From NCBI GenBank assembly GCA_037179385.1, contig CM074179.1, forward strand, positions 73,522,719 to 73,586,718: a stretch of 64,000 nucleotides of DNA, given 5' to 3'. The DNA is from Holothuria scabra. Taxonomy: Eukaryota > Echinodermata > Holothuroidea > Aspidochirotida > Holothuriidae. The first letter of the stretch is position 1. Every line of letters begins with the position of its first letter. The notes beneath the pieces were generated by a model that had not been told where the DNA came from, did no database searches, and was given only the letters and a program-made list of their open reading frames with translations. Shown here one piece after another: positions 51,481 through 63,366 of the stretch. The position numbers and the translations under genes were made by a program.

Positions 51481-52297
51481 AAAGTATAGGTAAAGTATCA
51501 CTCAAGCGATGAATCGCGAAACTTTTAACTGCTGCGCATGTGCATATCTGTTTAATCTGCGCAAGCGTGCATATCAAATACGCAGATAGTGCTCTGCATG
51601 TCTGCAGTCAGGTCTCAATTAAGGGAAAACATTCTTCAACTGCTGTGGATGCCAGTAGAACTGTTCAACTTCGGCCATTTATTATGTATGAACATTTCCT
51701 ACATAATTAAAGGCATATTCTGGAGACAAAATTCTGTAACTTCAAAATAAGCAGCAAAATTTTCTCTTTCAAAAGGTGAAAACGACATCTTGATAGCTTA
51801 TAGCGTTCGGAAGATACAAATTTTTAAAGTATTGCCAATTTTTCTTGCGATTTGATGCCTCATGGGAAATCGGTGATGTCATTGTGGCACATTAATTTAA
51901 CATTGCATTCGATTTATTCATAATTATGATGCCACTGCAGGCAATACCAAGAAGTGTTGTAGGTTGTACTCTATGTATGGTGAAGGGTAGTGTTAGATCT
52001 ACATGAAAAGATATTCAAACATTCCAACAGTATCAAATTTCAAGGACAAACAGGACCTTCAATTACAAAGAAACACATAAGGAATTTGAAGCAATGTGCC
52101 CACATCACATAACTTTTTGTGGCTTTGTTGAAGAGCAGAGGTATTTTTTAACAAAAATAACCAATCTTTAACGTGAGATATCTTGAGTTAGGAAAATGGT
52201 ATTGTGACAGGGTTTGAAGGACATGGTGTGGAATATTTTTGTTTCTCTTACAAGACAGAGGAGAAAACCCACCAGAACATGCCTTTAATCAATAAAC

Positions 52298-52510
52298 ATG
52301 AAGTAGGTCAAAGGTATAAAAGATCTGTTCAACTTCGGCCATTCATTATGTATGGACATTCCCTACATAATTTAATGAATATACATGAAGTAGGTCAAAG
52401 GTATAAAAGATCTGTTCAACTGTGGCCATTCATTACGTTCTATGAACTTTTCCTGCATAATTAATGAATATACATGAAGTAGAGTCAAAGGTATAAAAGA
52501 TCTTTTCAAC
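52298..52510 (+). repeat. Tandem repeat, 86-89-bp period, 2.5 copies
   Basis: CATGAAGTAGGTCAAAGG begins at 52298 and 52384, with a variant at 52473. Each unit continues TATAAAAGATCTGTTCAAC and, in two, GGCCATTCATTA. A further stray copy of the second half is near 51657. Confidence 0.8.
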
Positions 52511-52919
52511 AAAAAGGAAAGATTCAGATTCAACAGAATATGACAATAGAATTTCATCTTCATTTATACGTTTTGAACAATTGTTCTTAAAATAATTGGA
52601 GCTGTTTAATTTTATTTTAATTATCATTCTAATTTATGTCCAGAAATAAAATAATAAATAAATATAAATTTAAGCTGCCTAAAAAAAAAAGGAATAAGAA
52701 AACAGAAAGCTGAAACTGACCGACACGTTGAATGGAAGTCAAACGAAAAACGGGAAAAAAAAGGATCAGTAGAAAAGACTAAAACAAAAATAAAAACTAG
52801 TTTCCTTTTTTGAATCAGTAAGAAAATACATTTTGGAGAACTTTAAAGACCAACGAAAACATACAGAAACATTGAAGCGATACATGGTTTCTAGCGCATT
52901 GGATATGTTTCATGGTATC

Positions 52920-53114
52920 CAGTGTTGTAATCGAGTCACTAGATTAGTGACTCGAGTCACCAGTTTTCACCAGTTTTCAAACTTTTAAGTGACTCGAGTC
53001 GAGTCATTGACTCGAGTCACTGTACAATTTGAATGGGGAAATTACTCCTGAATTCTATCGAGTCACTATCATTTTGAGAGGAAGTGACTCGAGTCGTGAC
53101 TTGTTACAACACTG
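52920..53114. mobile_element. hAT MITE composed of GTGACTCGAGTCAC palindromes
   Basis: The ends CAGTGTTGTAA (both, inverted) are flanked by identical ATGGTATC at 52912-52919 and 53115-53122. The 195-bp body is mostly repeats of the 14-bp palindrome GTGACTCGAGTCAC and its parts. The 8-bp duplication supports hAT mobilisation. Confidence 0.85.
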
Positions 53115-53699
53115 ATGGTATCTCGTATAGATAGAATCAAGTTTGGAAATCGATGGATTTTAGAGTACTCTACTACGTTTTAAATGTTGAATCCATCATA
53201 AAAACATACAAAGAAAGTTTAAGCTCTAGGGACCCCCAGAAGCTAGAGAAAACTATATTCGTATTCAGCTTTTTGTAGCCTCTAATAAGCTCTCCTTCGC
53301 CGAAAGTAAGACCAACTACGGTACATAGTTTTTGGCCTTGGTATGCTGGTAGGAATAATTTATTTTACAAATACATAAGTGTCTAAACAGTTCAAGTTGA
53401 TAGCAAGATTAAACTTGTTGGTGTTTATTCCGACCCAACTCGTAAAGTTCAAACCTTATCACCACAAACGATTCCTTTTGTTCTAACCTACTTACTTAAG
53501 CCCCTCTCACAACTGTATAAAACTGCAAGGGGCGTAGAAAGCAATAGGAAAGTGGAGGGAGCGGAACAATTTTGGACCATGCACCTCACCCTACCCCATT
53601 GACCAAAAGGTATATTTAATGCTAAATTTTGTCGCTTTTGCAACGAACAAGGGAATTTTTTTAAATAAAAAGAAATGGATTCTTTTTTAAGTGTGAACA

Positions 53700-53860
53700 C
53701 TGTTATAATTATTATTAAGGTATAGTGAACGTATAGTATTAGGAACGTACTTTGCGGCGCGCGGAGCGCGCCGAAAATGTGAGTCCTTTTACACGTTTTT
53801 AAATATGGAGCCGGTATTGCAGACAGTAGTTTAGATCCAGGGTTTCCTAAGGGAAATTTT
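53700..53860. repeat. Repeat with GGCGCGC hairpin, partner of 54640-54780
   Basis: Both copies carry AACG/CATG..TGCGGCGCGCG.AGCGCGCCG, whose GGCGCGC arms form a perfect 7-bp hairpin. TTGCAGA, GGATTCTGGG / AGATCCAGGG and a TAAGGGAA block follow. Confidence 0.6.
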
Positions 53861-54639
53861 AATATTTGGGGGACTTTGGAAGAATCTGCGTTTGCTATTA
53901 GCGTATATCTTAAAAAGCATTCCAACTAAAGATCGTTGTTGTTACATAATATTTTCTAAGGAGTGCGGATTGAAGCTTCTCGGTGACTTTCAAGAAGCTC
54001 CCGAAACTTTGTTGCATTTTTAGACATAAAATAAAGCATATGCAGATATTGAAGACAGTTTTATGGAAGCAATACTGTAGTGGCTCGAAAAAGTTTACCA
54101 CTGACTGCTTTATGAGCGACCACGTACTGGATTAAGGGTTGCATCCCGCGGAAAATTTCGCCTTTTTATAACTAATAATTATAAATGTGGAGCATTTATT
54201 AGGAAGAATTCGTAATTTCAACTAAGGGAAAAGTTGGGAAAACTACACTGCATTTGACTGGTGTTTCAAATAGTAAATTTCCGAATTTTTCACTTTTTCG
54301 AGCCAGGGGTCAATCGACACCCCCCTCCTTCCGGTAGCTACGTCACTGCTCTACAACATTGAAAATTGATAACATTTTGACACTTCAACAACTTAAGAAT
54401 CTATCTACACAGACTACTCAGAGACAGGGTTGAAAGGTATCTGATGATAGGTATGTATGAGGGCATTTGAGTAGGCCAATGGTTCACTGTCTGGAATATG
54501 AAGTCTTGCTCGAAAGACTATCTTCAGTTGTCGCGGAGCGGACAGAAAATTTTGAAAAAATCGCGACCCCTCAGGGAGCCGAAAATGGGATTTCTCGGGC
54601 TTGTAAGTAGTAGCCAAGTTTTTCGATTTTTCTTTCAAG

Positions 54640-54780
54640 TGTAAACACAACTGTATCGGGAACATGTTGCGGCGCGCGAAGCGCGCCGAAATTCCTTACC
54701 CTTTTAAACAAGTACAAGTAGATATGTAGCTTGTATTGCAGAAAGCTTTGGATTCTGGGCAACTGTAAGGGAATTTAAAG
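54640..54780. repeat. Repeat with GGCGCGC hairpin, partner of 53700-53860
   Basis: Same orientation and order of blocks as the copy 940 bp upstream. It directly follows a dispersed repeat core (54525-54610), suggesting that the two are parts of one larger element. Confidence 0.6.
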
Positions 54781-54844
54781 AGTTGGGAAATAACTGAGGA
54801 ATCTTCACTTCCTTCATATATTGGTGGAAAATCTGAGGATGATT

Positions 54845-54930
54845 GCTTTTTCTAAAGTCCTCCCGACTCTCTTGCAAAGAGCCGTTCGGCGAAACAAAAC
54901 AATGAACTGCTTCCCGAAGAAGCCAGATTG
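54845..54930 (-). repeat. U2-SINE body fragment
   Basis: On the minus strand it has GGTTT-like CGCCGAACGGCTC, then GCAAGAGAGTCGGGAGGACT and TTAGAAAA, the 3' part of the U2-headed SINE. The head is lacking. Confidence 0.65.
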
Positions 54931-56028
54931 CACGACGACTGAATTGTTGTTGCTAAATAATGTTATCTCAGGCCTACGAACTGACACTCTCCGATGACAT
55001 TTCAAGTTTCTCAATCTTTGTTGTCCTTTTTAGACCAAGTAGTTCAAAACCAAGAGCTTTAGTTGAAGAAAATTTGGGTTTTTATGAAAGGCAGTTTTTA
55101 AAAATAGCAATATAGCTGCCGGTGTCTCTTGATGATGTGGTGTCACTTATGGTAAATATCCGATTTTGTCATTTCCAGAGCTTGGAAAAGTTTACCAAAC
55201 TGATTCACGAGCGAGAACTAATGCATTTTATATTGCATTTTGCTTTTTTGAGATTTGGAAAATTAAAAAAGGGGTTTTCTGACCCGGGAAGTGGTGGGGG
55301 TATGCTTCCGTCCTCTCATTTTTCGCCACGCTTCCTACGCCTATGCTAAAATCTTCGTCCAGGCACGATCTAACTTAATTGCTTCAGGATTGAGTACACT
55401 TGACCTAACGGGTAATCAGAACACTGTCAGTATGCCTACCTTACATGGTGTGTAATATGAGGCAAAGTACTCTGCTTGTGAAAAATAATTCTTTTAGGGG
55501 TACCATGCTTCTCTTTATCTTGTCGTTACCGATGTTGAACCTTATACTCTCTCAAATCAATAGATTTTAAAATTAATCTAATAGAATTAAAATAAATCTA
55601 AAAGAATGGAATTAATGACCAATCGAACGTCCGATTGTTCACTAATTCCACTCTCTTAGCTTTAAACTGCAATATTTTAAATCTTACGGTTTAAGAGAGT
55701 ACTTCACCACTAGGGCTGTATGGTACGATGCTCGGTTTGCTTGGATGAGGGGGTCGGGTTGGCGCGTCGTTTCCGTTTGTGACAAACCTTTTTGTTCCGT
55801 GTTTTGTGTGTGGATGGTTGAAGGCAGTAACAGAGCAAGGGGTTTCGGTCAAAGGGGGCGAAAATGGCCTGCAGGGGCGCTTCGAAGGAGTAAATACCCT
55901 GAGCCTCAGCATGAACGAAGCCACGGCTTTTCAGACTTTCCATTTGATTTTCCGCACCTGGTAGAAGATTATTTTGACATTCCTCCTCAGCAAGATTTTG
56001 CTATTAAAATATGTTTACATTTTCTACC

Positions 56029-56346
56029 CATGGGCCTCCGCGGAAGAATTTTTTTTTTTTTTTGGGAGGGGGGACTAAATTCTTTTAGGGGGAAAAGCTC
56101 GGCGTCACCAAGAGTTGGCGAGGAGCGCAAGAAAATTTTGGCTCACAATGCCTTTCAGATGGCTGGAAATGACATTTCTAAAGCCTATTTACCGCATATA
56201 AATAGTAAAAACACTGACTGAACTGTTAAGAAATATTGATGTTAATTTTCTTCGTCTTTTTCTTTGTTTTTTCTTCGTTTTTTCACGTTTTTTTATTTTA
56301 CATGGAGGGCAAGTTCCCCCCTTGCCCCTACCTGCGGACGCCCATG
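56029..56346. mobile_element. hAT-like MITE carrying the dispersed repeat core
   Basis: The ends CATGGGCCTCCGCGG and, inverted, CATGGGCGTCCGCAGG are flanked by TTTCTACC (56021-56028) and TTTCTATC (56347-56354), 7 of 8 matching. The core at 56091-56180 (GGCGTCACCA, TTGGCGAGGAGCG, AGAAAATTTTG, GGCTGGAAATGACATTTC) is the sequence found about 14 times in the window. This copy may define the parent element. Confidence 0.72.
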
Positions 56347-57829
56347 TTTCTATCCCTCTCTTTCACATTCTAGTATGAAGGCAGGCATTATACTTTGTGT
56401 GTTATTGTCAGGTCTCGAATTAAGATTTTAATGTAATAATTGGCTACATTGTGAAGATAAAAATTAAACCTGCTAGAGCTAAATAGCAAGCAATCTTACA
56501 GAGGGAAAAAGTTGGAAATTAATCACCGTTAAGTGTACATTTTGGGCATCTGGAAATCAAGATAAGTACACGAAGAAACATTAATTGACGTAATTTACAT
56601 CATGTGACCGCTCTGAAATATTCATTAATTGAGTACATTTAGAGAAATAGCCAAGACAAGAGGTCTGCTTGGCTCTCTAGATACCGAATTCATAATAAAT
56701 AAAAGTAGCTTAAACCTAAGCTTATTTGATGCAATTTTCTGCTTTTAAGACCAAGGAAGTACAGAAATAAACATTTTCATGTGATTTTCGTGCAGTGTCA
56801 GAAATAGCCATTTATCATGAGAATGGCCACTTGAAGAAAAGCAAAATGGAAACTGCTCATTAAAACTCTTAAGCCATTACCACTATGATAAAAGTTGTTT
56901 TATTTTATTTTAACCTGAATGTTCTCTTCAAATGATTTTAAAAAATGTTGTGGAAGCTATTTTGGTATCTTTTTAAACTCTTTTTATTGTCTATGTTGAC
57001 AATTATCCCCGACAACAAGAGGGCTATTGGCGCTACAATTATTGTTGCGCCCTTGGTAACATCTTTCATTGGCCGGGAGGGTTAATTTAATGTCAGTCGT
57101 ATTTTGTAAGCTTATAATCACGCTTGGTGTGGAAGCAATTAACTTAGCACAGCGACAACATTCATTAGTGCATATAAAGCATGAAGATACGTTTCGGCAA
57201 AACCTATCCCTTTATTACAGAAGATGATCCTTTTCATCAGAATAAAGTGCAGATAATACAGTTACTTGTGGCTGTTTGAGCATTTTGTTACCTGGGCCTT
57301 AAAACAACGCTAGTAAATTATGTCTTTTGCCAAAAATGGTGCAAGAGTAAAGTATGTTAAAACCTAAAAAAGGGCTCCGACAGATGAGTTTGGTCCGTCA
57401 GGGGGGTGACCGCCCCCTGAACATATTGCAGATCCGCCACTGGTTGAAGGTTGGCTTTTGCGTTTTTGTCCGGCCGGTTCAAATTGTCCACTTGTTACTA
57501 CGTGCCTGTTCCTATGTACGTTTTAAAAAGAAGGATGCTCGGTTTAGGGGACGACTGTGCCCCGTCCCCAAGACTGTTAATACATTCAATTTGCCTGCAA
57601 GGACGTTGGGGGTTCAAAATTTCCACCTTTTTTATTTTTCTTGTGGTATAACAATATATTTCAGTTTATTTTGGAGAGACCATGTACTCTTGATAAACCT
57701 TTGGGCTTGCATGTGCATAACTGTAAGATAACTTAAACCTGAAATTGTCATATCATTTGAAATGAAGAAGACTAAATCAAATCAAATCAAATATTTGCAG
57801 TCATTTGAATGTTTTTTTTTTATTTAAAG

Positions 57830-58049
57830 GGTCAAATTTTGAGGAAGACCGCGTTCAACAAGCCTTAAATAGTCGCCTGGAGCAATTCAGTAGAGAGTAT
57901 TCCAGATTGCCGGAACCTTTTCGTGTTCATTTTCCCAGGATAAGTGGAGGAGGTACTCCTCAATTCATCAACGGAAATAAAACTAGTCTCAACTGGTTTT
58001 GGAAAGAAATGGAACTTGAAGTTGAAGTCAACAATGGATTTCGAGGAAG
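57830..58049 (+). CDS. Deaminase gene copy 2, exon 5
   Basis: It encodes GSNFEEDRVQQALNSRL through TSLNWFW and VNNGF, with donor GTGAACC at 58050. It is one codon longer than the copy 1 exon. The acceptor follows a run of T and reads TATTTAAAG. Confidence 0.86.
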
Positions 58050-58659
58050 GTGAACCGGCCAATTTTACTTGCCATCAATATTTTTATGATAAATATATTA
58101 AAATGATATGTCGTCCCACAATAATGCGATAAAACGTATGCTGGACTTCAAGATGACGTCAAAAAACGTATGCCGGATTTTAGGTGATGTCACGGCTTAG
58201 GGCTGCCCTTGTCTTGACCTCGATTACAAATCGATTCGATAGGCTATCGATAATGTCAAATCATATGATCTCATATCGAAAACGGTCGCATCCTCAACCG
58301 TACGGAACATCTGATAAATTCACAATCGAAGTTGAGAAAGTTTGTGCTGTGACGTTATCCAGAATCCGACATGGTTTTTTAATTACACGTTCATTAGACG
58401 ACAAATCGTCATTGACGGTACGTAGCACCGTTCATACTCCTTTCGTCACGTTATAATGTGATTAGAAAAATACATGCAGTGTTTACCCTGCACGAGAAAA
58501 CCATACTTCCTGAACAAATTATTACACCACGCATAAGTTATTTTACCAATAGTCTGCCAAATGCTACTTTACAAGTAACTAATTTCGTTATCTTGAGCCT
58601 CTCTCTTCTAATTAATTACTGGTTAAATATTGCATACATGTAGTTAGCTTATTAAAATA

Positions 58660-58858
58660 GTTTTGCGAACTAGACAGGCCTTTCCTCCAGTTGTGACTCA
58701 CTGGCATGTTTTACTCAATTGCTTATTCTGAGCACCACGCACAATAGCAGTAGGTTTAATACCCCTTTAAAGGCTTCGATATGACCCAACAGGAAGTTGA
58801 ATTCCAGACCTCCCACCTGCAGGTCAAATGCTCTAACCTCTCTGCAGTTGGCTCGAAT
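58660..58858 (-). repeat. tRNA-derived SINE, diverged
   Basis: Minus-strand GAGGTTAGAGCATTTGA and GGTCTGGAATTCAAC mark the head. The body matches the copies at 25085 and 46664. It is in intron 5 of deaminase copy 2. Confidence 0.7.
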
Positions 58859-59085
58859 TAATTATTAGAGAAAGTGAAAGTATCGAGATATGAGAAACGG
58901 GCAATGATATGTCCAAATTTTTGTCCTTAACTGATTTAACATCAAAGCCTTTTAAGAAATCCTCATTATACAAACATGTCAACTTGAGGGATTAGGTAAG
59001 GGTGACCTCGGAACTAACGGAAAATAACAGTGGCGGCACCAGAATGTCAAAATTTGGAGGCAAAGTAGGGCAATTAGAGAATAAC

Positions 59086-59279
59086 CCAGCCAACATGCCC
59101 AACTGGGTTTCAGCTGGGCTACTTGCTGGGCCCCAGCTGGGGCCCATTCGTGTTTGTCAGGTGTTCCCACGTGGGGCCCAACTGGGCTAGCCTTTCCCAG
59201 CTGATGCCCAGATGAAGCCCAGCTGGACCCCGCTTCAATAACTGAAACCCAGTTGGGCCCAGCTGGGCATGTTGGCTGG
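59086..59279. mobile_element. Palindromic-word MITE (CCAGCTGGGC)
   Basis: The ends CCAGCCAACATGCCCA (both, inverted) enclose repeated CCCAGCTGGG and GGGCCC words; a GGGTTTCAG/CTGAAACCC pair extends the arms. The target duplication is uncertain. It lies inside another element end (CAGTGGCGGCACCAG at 59030) in intron 5 of deaminase copy 2. Confidence 0.7.
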
Positions 59280-59604
59280 AAATGTTGGGGGAAAACTTTT
59301 CACTCACAGCGCGAAACTGAGCCCTCATCGCCTGTTCCTTGGGAGCGAAGCCCCGGAAAGCTCTGAGGTTTTAGCATTCCTCAGAATGAACAATTAAGTC
59401 TCTGGAGAGGTGTATATTTTTTTCTGTTAACCCAACCCCTATCTGACATAACCTAGAGTGGAGTTGGGAGCAAGGACAAATTCTGGGGACAAACGCCCCC
59501 ACTTGATCCCCAGTAGCGCCGAAATTACACTGAGAAGAAAAGTGTTTCGCTCCCCACGAATGGTATTTGTACCAATTAATACGTTTTCTTGCTCTTTGTT
59601 TTAG

Positions 59605-59857
59605 AAAGTTCGTTGAGGGAACTCCTTCCCGTCTTTGCAAGCAGAAACTTTTCACTGCTTTCTTCGAGGTGTGCCGCCGTTTAGGTCTCTTCCGTTGGGA
59701 TGAACTTGTAGAAGACAAGCCGACGTATTTTGAAATTAAACAAAACGCATCCAATTATAAGGAAGCCAAGACTGAACTACGAAATTATTTTGAAAGCTCT
59801 GGTTTGGGCTATTGGATTGGCAAACCCCAAGAGGTTGATGTGTTCCATTTGGGATAG
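59605..59857 (+). CDS. Deaminase gene copy 2, last exon
   Basis: The acceptor TTTGTTTTAG precedes KFVEGTPSRLCKQ. The exon ends YWIGKPQEVD, then VFHLG and TAG. The helix pattern YKEAKTELRNYF is shared with copy 1. Confidence 0.9.
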
Positions 59858-60699
59858 GTAAAACGATATCAGAATGAAAGGAGATTGAAGATACGATAAA
59901 GGTGAGACGAGGGTCAAACAAGCCCAGTCTCTTTTGGAAGAGCGACACCTTTCTCATCCAAGGAATAATCCTTTAGTGATTGAATAATCACGATGACTTT
60001 ATCAGTCAAATAAAACAGTAATTGTTTGCAAGGAACTAATGCGCAAAAAAAGATCACAACTGGCAAACGGTAACCCTAATCCCTAGTTCAAACTAAGAAG
60101 TCAATCGAAACGAAACAATATAATGCCAACACCCAATCAGGAACAGTAAGCTATTACAAGTTTACCACAAATCTGTTGAAAAGTGGTGAATCAAGTCCAG
60201 TGTACTTCAAGGTGGTGTAACATCAATTTGGTGTCTTTATCAAGTTCAAGAGGAACATTTTGGTACAATCAAATATCGGGTGCTTTCTCTGACGTCACAA
60301 GCTCCTTTCCCTATAGTGTAGTGTGCTTGCTAATGTAGCTCGATTAAAGCAGCTGACGACCCACGTGTGACTTTTGCAAAAAAAGTGTTGATTTTTGTTT
60401 GGCAGTTCAAGTGGTGTCGCTTGCCAGTTGTGACATCACTTAACTGAAAGCACTTTATAGACTCGACGGCCGGTCGCCCATTGTTTTACACGGTTTCGTT
60501 TTCAAGGACGGAGAAGTGTGCTATAAAGTCCCAACTTCTTTCCAAATCTTTGGTTTTTCACCTCCTCTAATTCAAACAAACCAAAAACATAGGGACCCAT
60601 AATTCTTGCGCCCGTTGCTCTTGATGGTGCTTTAGGTGGCTACCGTGTACAAGAAATCGCAATTAAATCAAATGTGAAGCAAATGCCCTGTTGTCTTTC

Positions 60700-62170
60700 A
60701 TTAAACAAATTGACATTCTTTAAACCGTATTCGTGTTGCGAACATATACATAAGGTTTCTTCTCGGAAGGGGGGGGGGGGTAGAGCATCTCTGCACAAAA
60801 TATGTAATCATGAAAGGACGACTATATTATTTAGAGCGCCATCTTAGTTTTCGCTAAGCGTACAGAAAATGTTAAAAATAGACACCTCTGAGAAAAATGA
60901 GAGCAGAAGAAAAAGGAAGGGAGGGCAAAAAAGGGGGAGTGGGAATTTAATGAAAGCAGGAAAATTACGAAACAAAAGATGGAAACAAGTGGTATCGTAG
61001 CAGTGGGGTAAATTAGACAAGAGTATTGCACCACCCATCAATAGCATATAGACAAGTCCGGACAATCAAGTGATGGTCTGATTAGTTAGTCGGACATAAC
61101 TGGGGTCAATTACCTTTAGTCTTTCAATTTCCTTGCTTAGCTGTTTCATAGACGCTTGCGCACTAAATTGTTTCTTGATTCCGTTAATTTCAACGAATCT
61201 AAGGGATTGAAATTCATGTAGCCAATAAATGAAGACGATTTAGTTCTAATGGACCTACAGTCACTAAACACAAGCACCGATCGGATTAATTTAGGAAGAG
61301 GTGGAAGTGAGGCAGAGACAAAGATACAACGCTGCATATGCCAGGGACGCATACTGAGTTGATATAAAGTAACCAACATTGCTACTTTATGCGCGACCTT
61401 TAAATGATAAGATATCAGATTTGTAAACTAGTCCCCCTTCCTTCAGTAACCATATGTGCGCTCAAAATTAGCTACCAGTTCTTCTAGGGGTGCTTGTAGA
61501 GCTATCAACGCTTCTGTGCTGCCGGTACAGGATTTTTATACTTATATCGAATGACTCGATATTAAAGTTCATTTTGAATGTTTTTGGCTTTTGTTTTCTT
61601 TGTGAGAGGGGGTGGGTAGGGTGTTTGCTGGTTAAGGTAGTTTTCCTGTGTGTATATATGTATGAAGGGTGAGTTCAAGACAGCCCTTCTATCACTTTAT
61701 CTTTCGTATTTATATTGAAGACCTTATATTAGTTTAATTTAGATACATCTGTTATTGTATGAAGCAAATAAAAACGGATACTTTTCGAAGTAAATGTTAC
61801 TGTTTTGAGTGAGCCTGCATCTCATTCCTTAGTCTTGCTTTTTCAGTCCTTCGCAGTGGCGGGGCTGCAATATGACCTCCCCCCCACCCCTTACTGCCAA
61901 ACCAAATTGCCTGCCAGCGTACATTTTATGTTTCTAACATCAAGGAAGCCTTCTTACACAACTCCCTGCTAACATTCTGTTGACCGAGCGCGTGCAGACC
62001 AATCTCGCCCTTTCTGATCAGAATCCCTTACCCCTCCACTGGTCCTTCGAACCCGAAGGAAAATCATTCACAAACTGAGAACGTTATATTGTGAATTCTG
62101 TTGTCTTTCAATGATCCACCCAGTCAAATGAACTTGGGGTTTAATGCACCATTCCAATGCCTCAAAATTC
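60700..62170. repeat. 3' flank of the duplication unit, matching 36200-37810
   Basis: Shared landmarks in the same order: an ATATGTAATCATG segment followed by the repeat core (36430-36600 and 60800-60960); a (A/T)GATA(C/T)ATCTGTTATTGT block (37440 and 61741); and the GTCAAATGAACTTGG block (37769 and 62124). Similarity stops near 37810, where a palindromic repeat array begins in unit 1. No gene is seen here. Confidence 0.65.
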
Positions 62171-63152
62171 TGTTATTTATACACAAAACGTTCGGTGCTA
62201 CGCCTTTGGACCCTACTAGATTCAATGGACCTTATTACCGACGAGAAATCATGGACCCCGCACATTCAAGGAGTTCAGTGGCGCATAGAATTGTGGGGCA
62301 CAGCGTGGGATACGCACATCGAGATCAGTACACAGTGTAAGGCATTCCCTTATTTGAATAAATCAAGTCTCTAGTCAACCCGATTGAAATTAGGGGGCCG
62401 ATCCCTCTTTACAGAAAATTAAATTACAAATTTTTACACCAAAAAGGCAATTGAGACACATTCCACGCTTAAGATTCCTCTTTATATTATGGATGGGTTA
62501 AGAAAGAAGGAATGTCAATTTTGGAACACGCGTTGCAGGTGCGGGATGTTCGCATGTGTGTAGTCCCAAAACGGAATACCAAACTCGTTATTACATGCGT
62601 TACTTCTCATATCTGCGGTGCCTTTGGCAGTTGGAAAAAGTTTAGTTACCCAGGCGCATTGCTTCGACTATGTAAAATTTAATGTCTTCAAGTTGTTTTT
62701 GAGTAATTTTAAATTTCACATTTTACCTTGGTATGATTACGTTGTGACGGTCTATACAATGACAATCAATAAATAACACATCGTAATTATTATCCGAATG
62801 GATAGAGTCCATTAAAATAGTTGTTTCTTCATTTTTTTTCTATCGAAATAGTTGTAGAAATATGGTAGATGGCCTATCTCTTTTGCTGGAGGGTGTAGCC
62901 TATTTACGGTCGGTCGCTTTGTATTTGGCATTAGGAAATGCCTATTCTTAATATTTTCCTCAGAATAGTCTCCCTCAATGAAGATCTGATTGCCATTCCC
63001 GTTTCCTTAAAATGTGTGAATTGTTTGTTGGTTTCTTTCGAGTATTTCATACATTCGATCCTCTCTTCCTGGCCCTTCTCAAACCTACCCTCCCGAACCC
63101 ATATTTCTTTTCAATCCCTAACATATTCCAACCCTCTTTTCAAAGAAGAGCC

Positions 63153-63366
63153 AATAGGACTTGTGCACATGATGTCACAATGCGGAAAGTACGCCCTCCT
63201 TGGGGGGCAAAACAAACCAACACAGTCAAATGCAGACAGTTGATTTGTCAACCAGTCGAACACGCGAATAGTCTACTACACGTGCAGGGCGAATTCTTAT
63301 GCGTGCGGCCACGTTTTCCATTGTTTGTTCCCACGGATGACGTCAGTATGTCGTCAATGCATTAAG
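63153..63366 (-). mobile_element. TATAGACC MITE, inverted copy
   Basis: The reverse complement of the 45766 copy: AAAGTACGCCCTCC, then TTGATTTGTCAACC, then GGATGACGTCAGT. It shows that the family moves independently of the gene duplication. Confidence 0.6.

Larger units (their letters stand above)
51271..57829 (+). other. Intron 4 of deaminase copy 2 (6.6 kb)
   Basis: It contains the U2-headed SINE, an 86-89-bp tandem repeat (52298-52510), a palindromic hAT MITE (52920-53114), a pair of GCGGCGCGCG-bearing repeats (53700-53860, 54640-54780), a U2-SINE fragment (54845-54930), a hAT-like MITE (56029-56346) and SINE-like pieces at 55740-55830 and 57440-57560. No host exon is seen. Confidence 0.65.
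46480..59857 (+). pseudogene. ADAR/ADAD-like adenosine deaminase domain gene, copy 2 (one in-frame stop)
   Basis: Exons 46480-46633, 47711-47804, 48895-49100, 51082-51270, 57830-58049 and 59605-59857 have the same phases as copy 1 and also total 1116 nt. His72/Glu74, Cys127 and Cys183 are present and five of six exons are fully open. The first visible exon carries TAA at 46570-46572 (codon 31), where copy 1 has TTG (Leu). That makes this copy either a recent pseudogene, a gene that skips or re-splices this exon (the TAA lies in a GTAAGC donor-like hexamer), or a sequence error. Open later exons argue against long decay. Intron 2 is only 1.1 kb here against 16.5 kb in copy 1; intron 4 is 6.6 kb against 1.8 kb. 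Confidence 0.75.

Noticed and set aside
53488..53925. 145-codon open frame, minus strand
   Set aside because: It overlaps the GGCGCGC repeat whose partner at 54.6 kb gives a similar peptide in a short broken frame. This is repeat-derived.
54300..54355. hAT terminus with a partner at 43525 (CAGTGTCGTAGC)
   Set aside because: The ends look alike, but they are 10.8 kb apart with gene exons between them and no matching target duplication was found.
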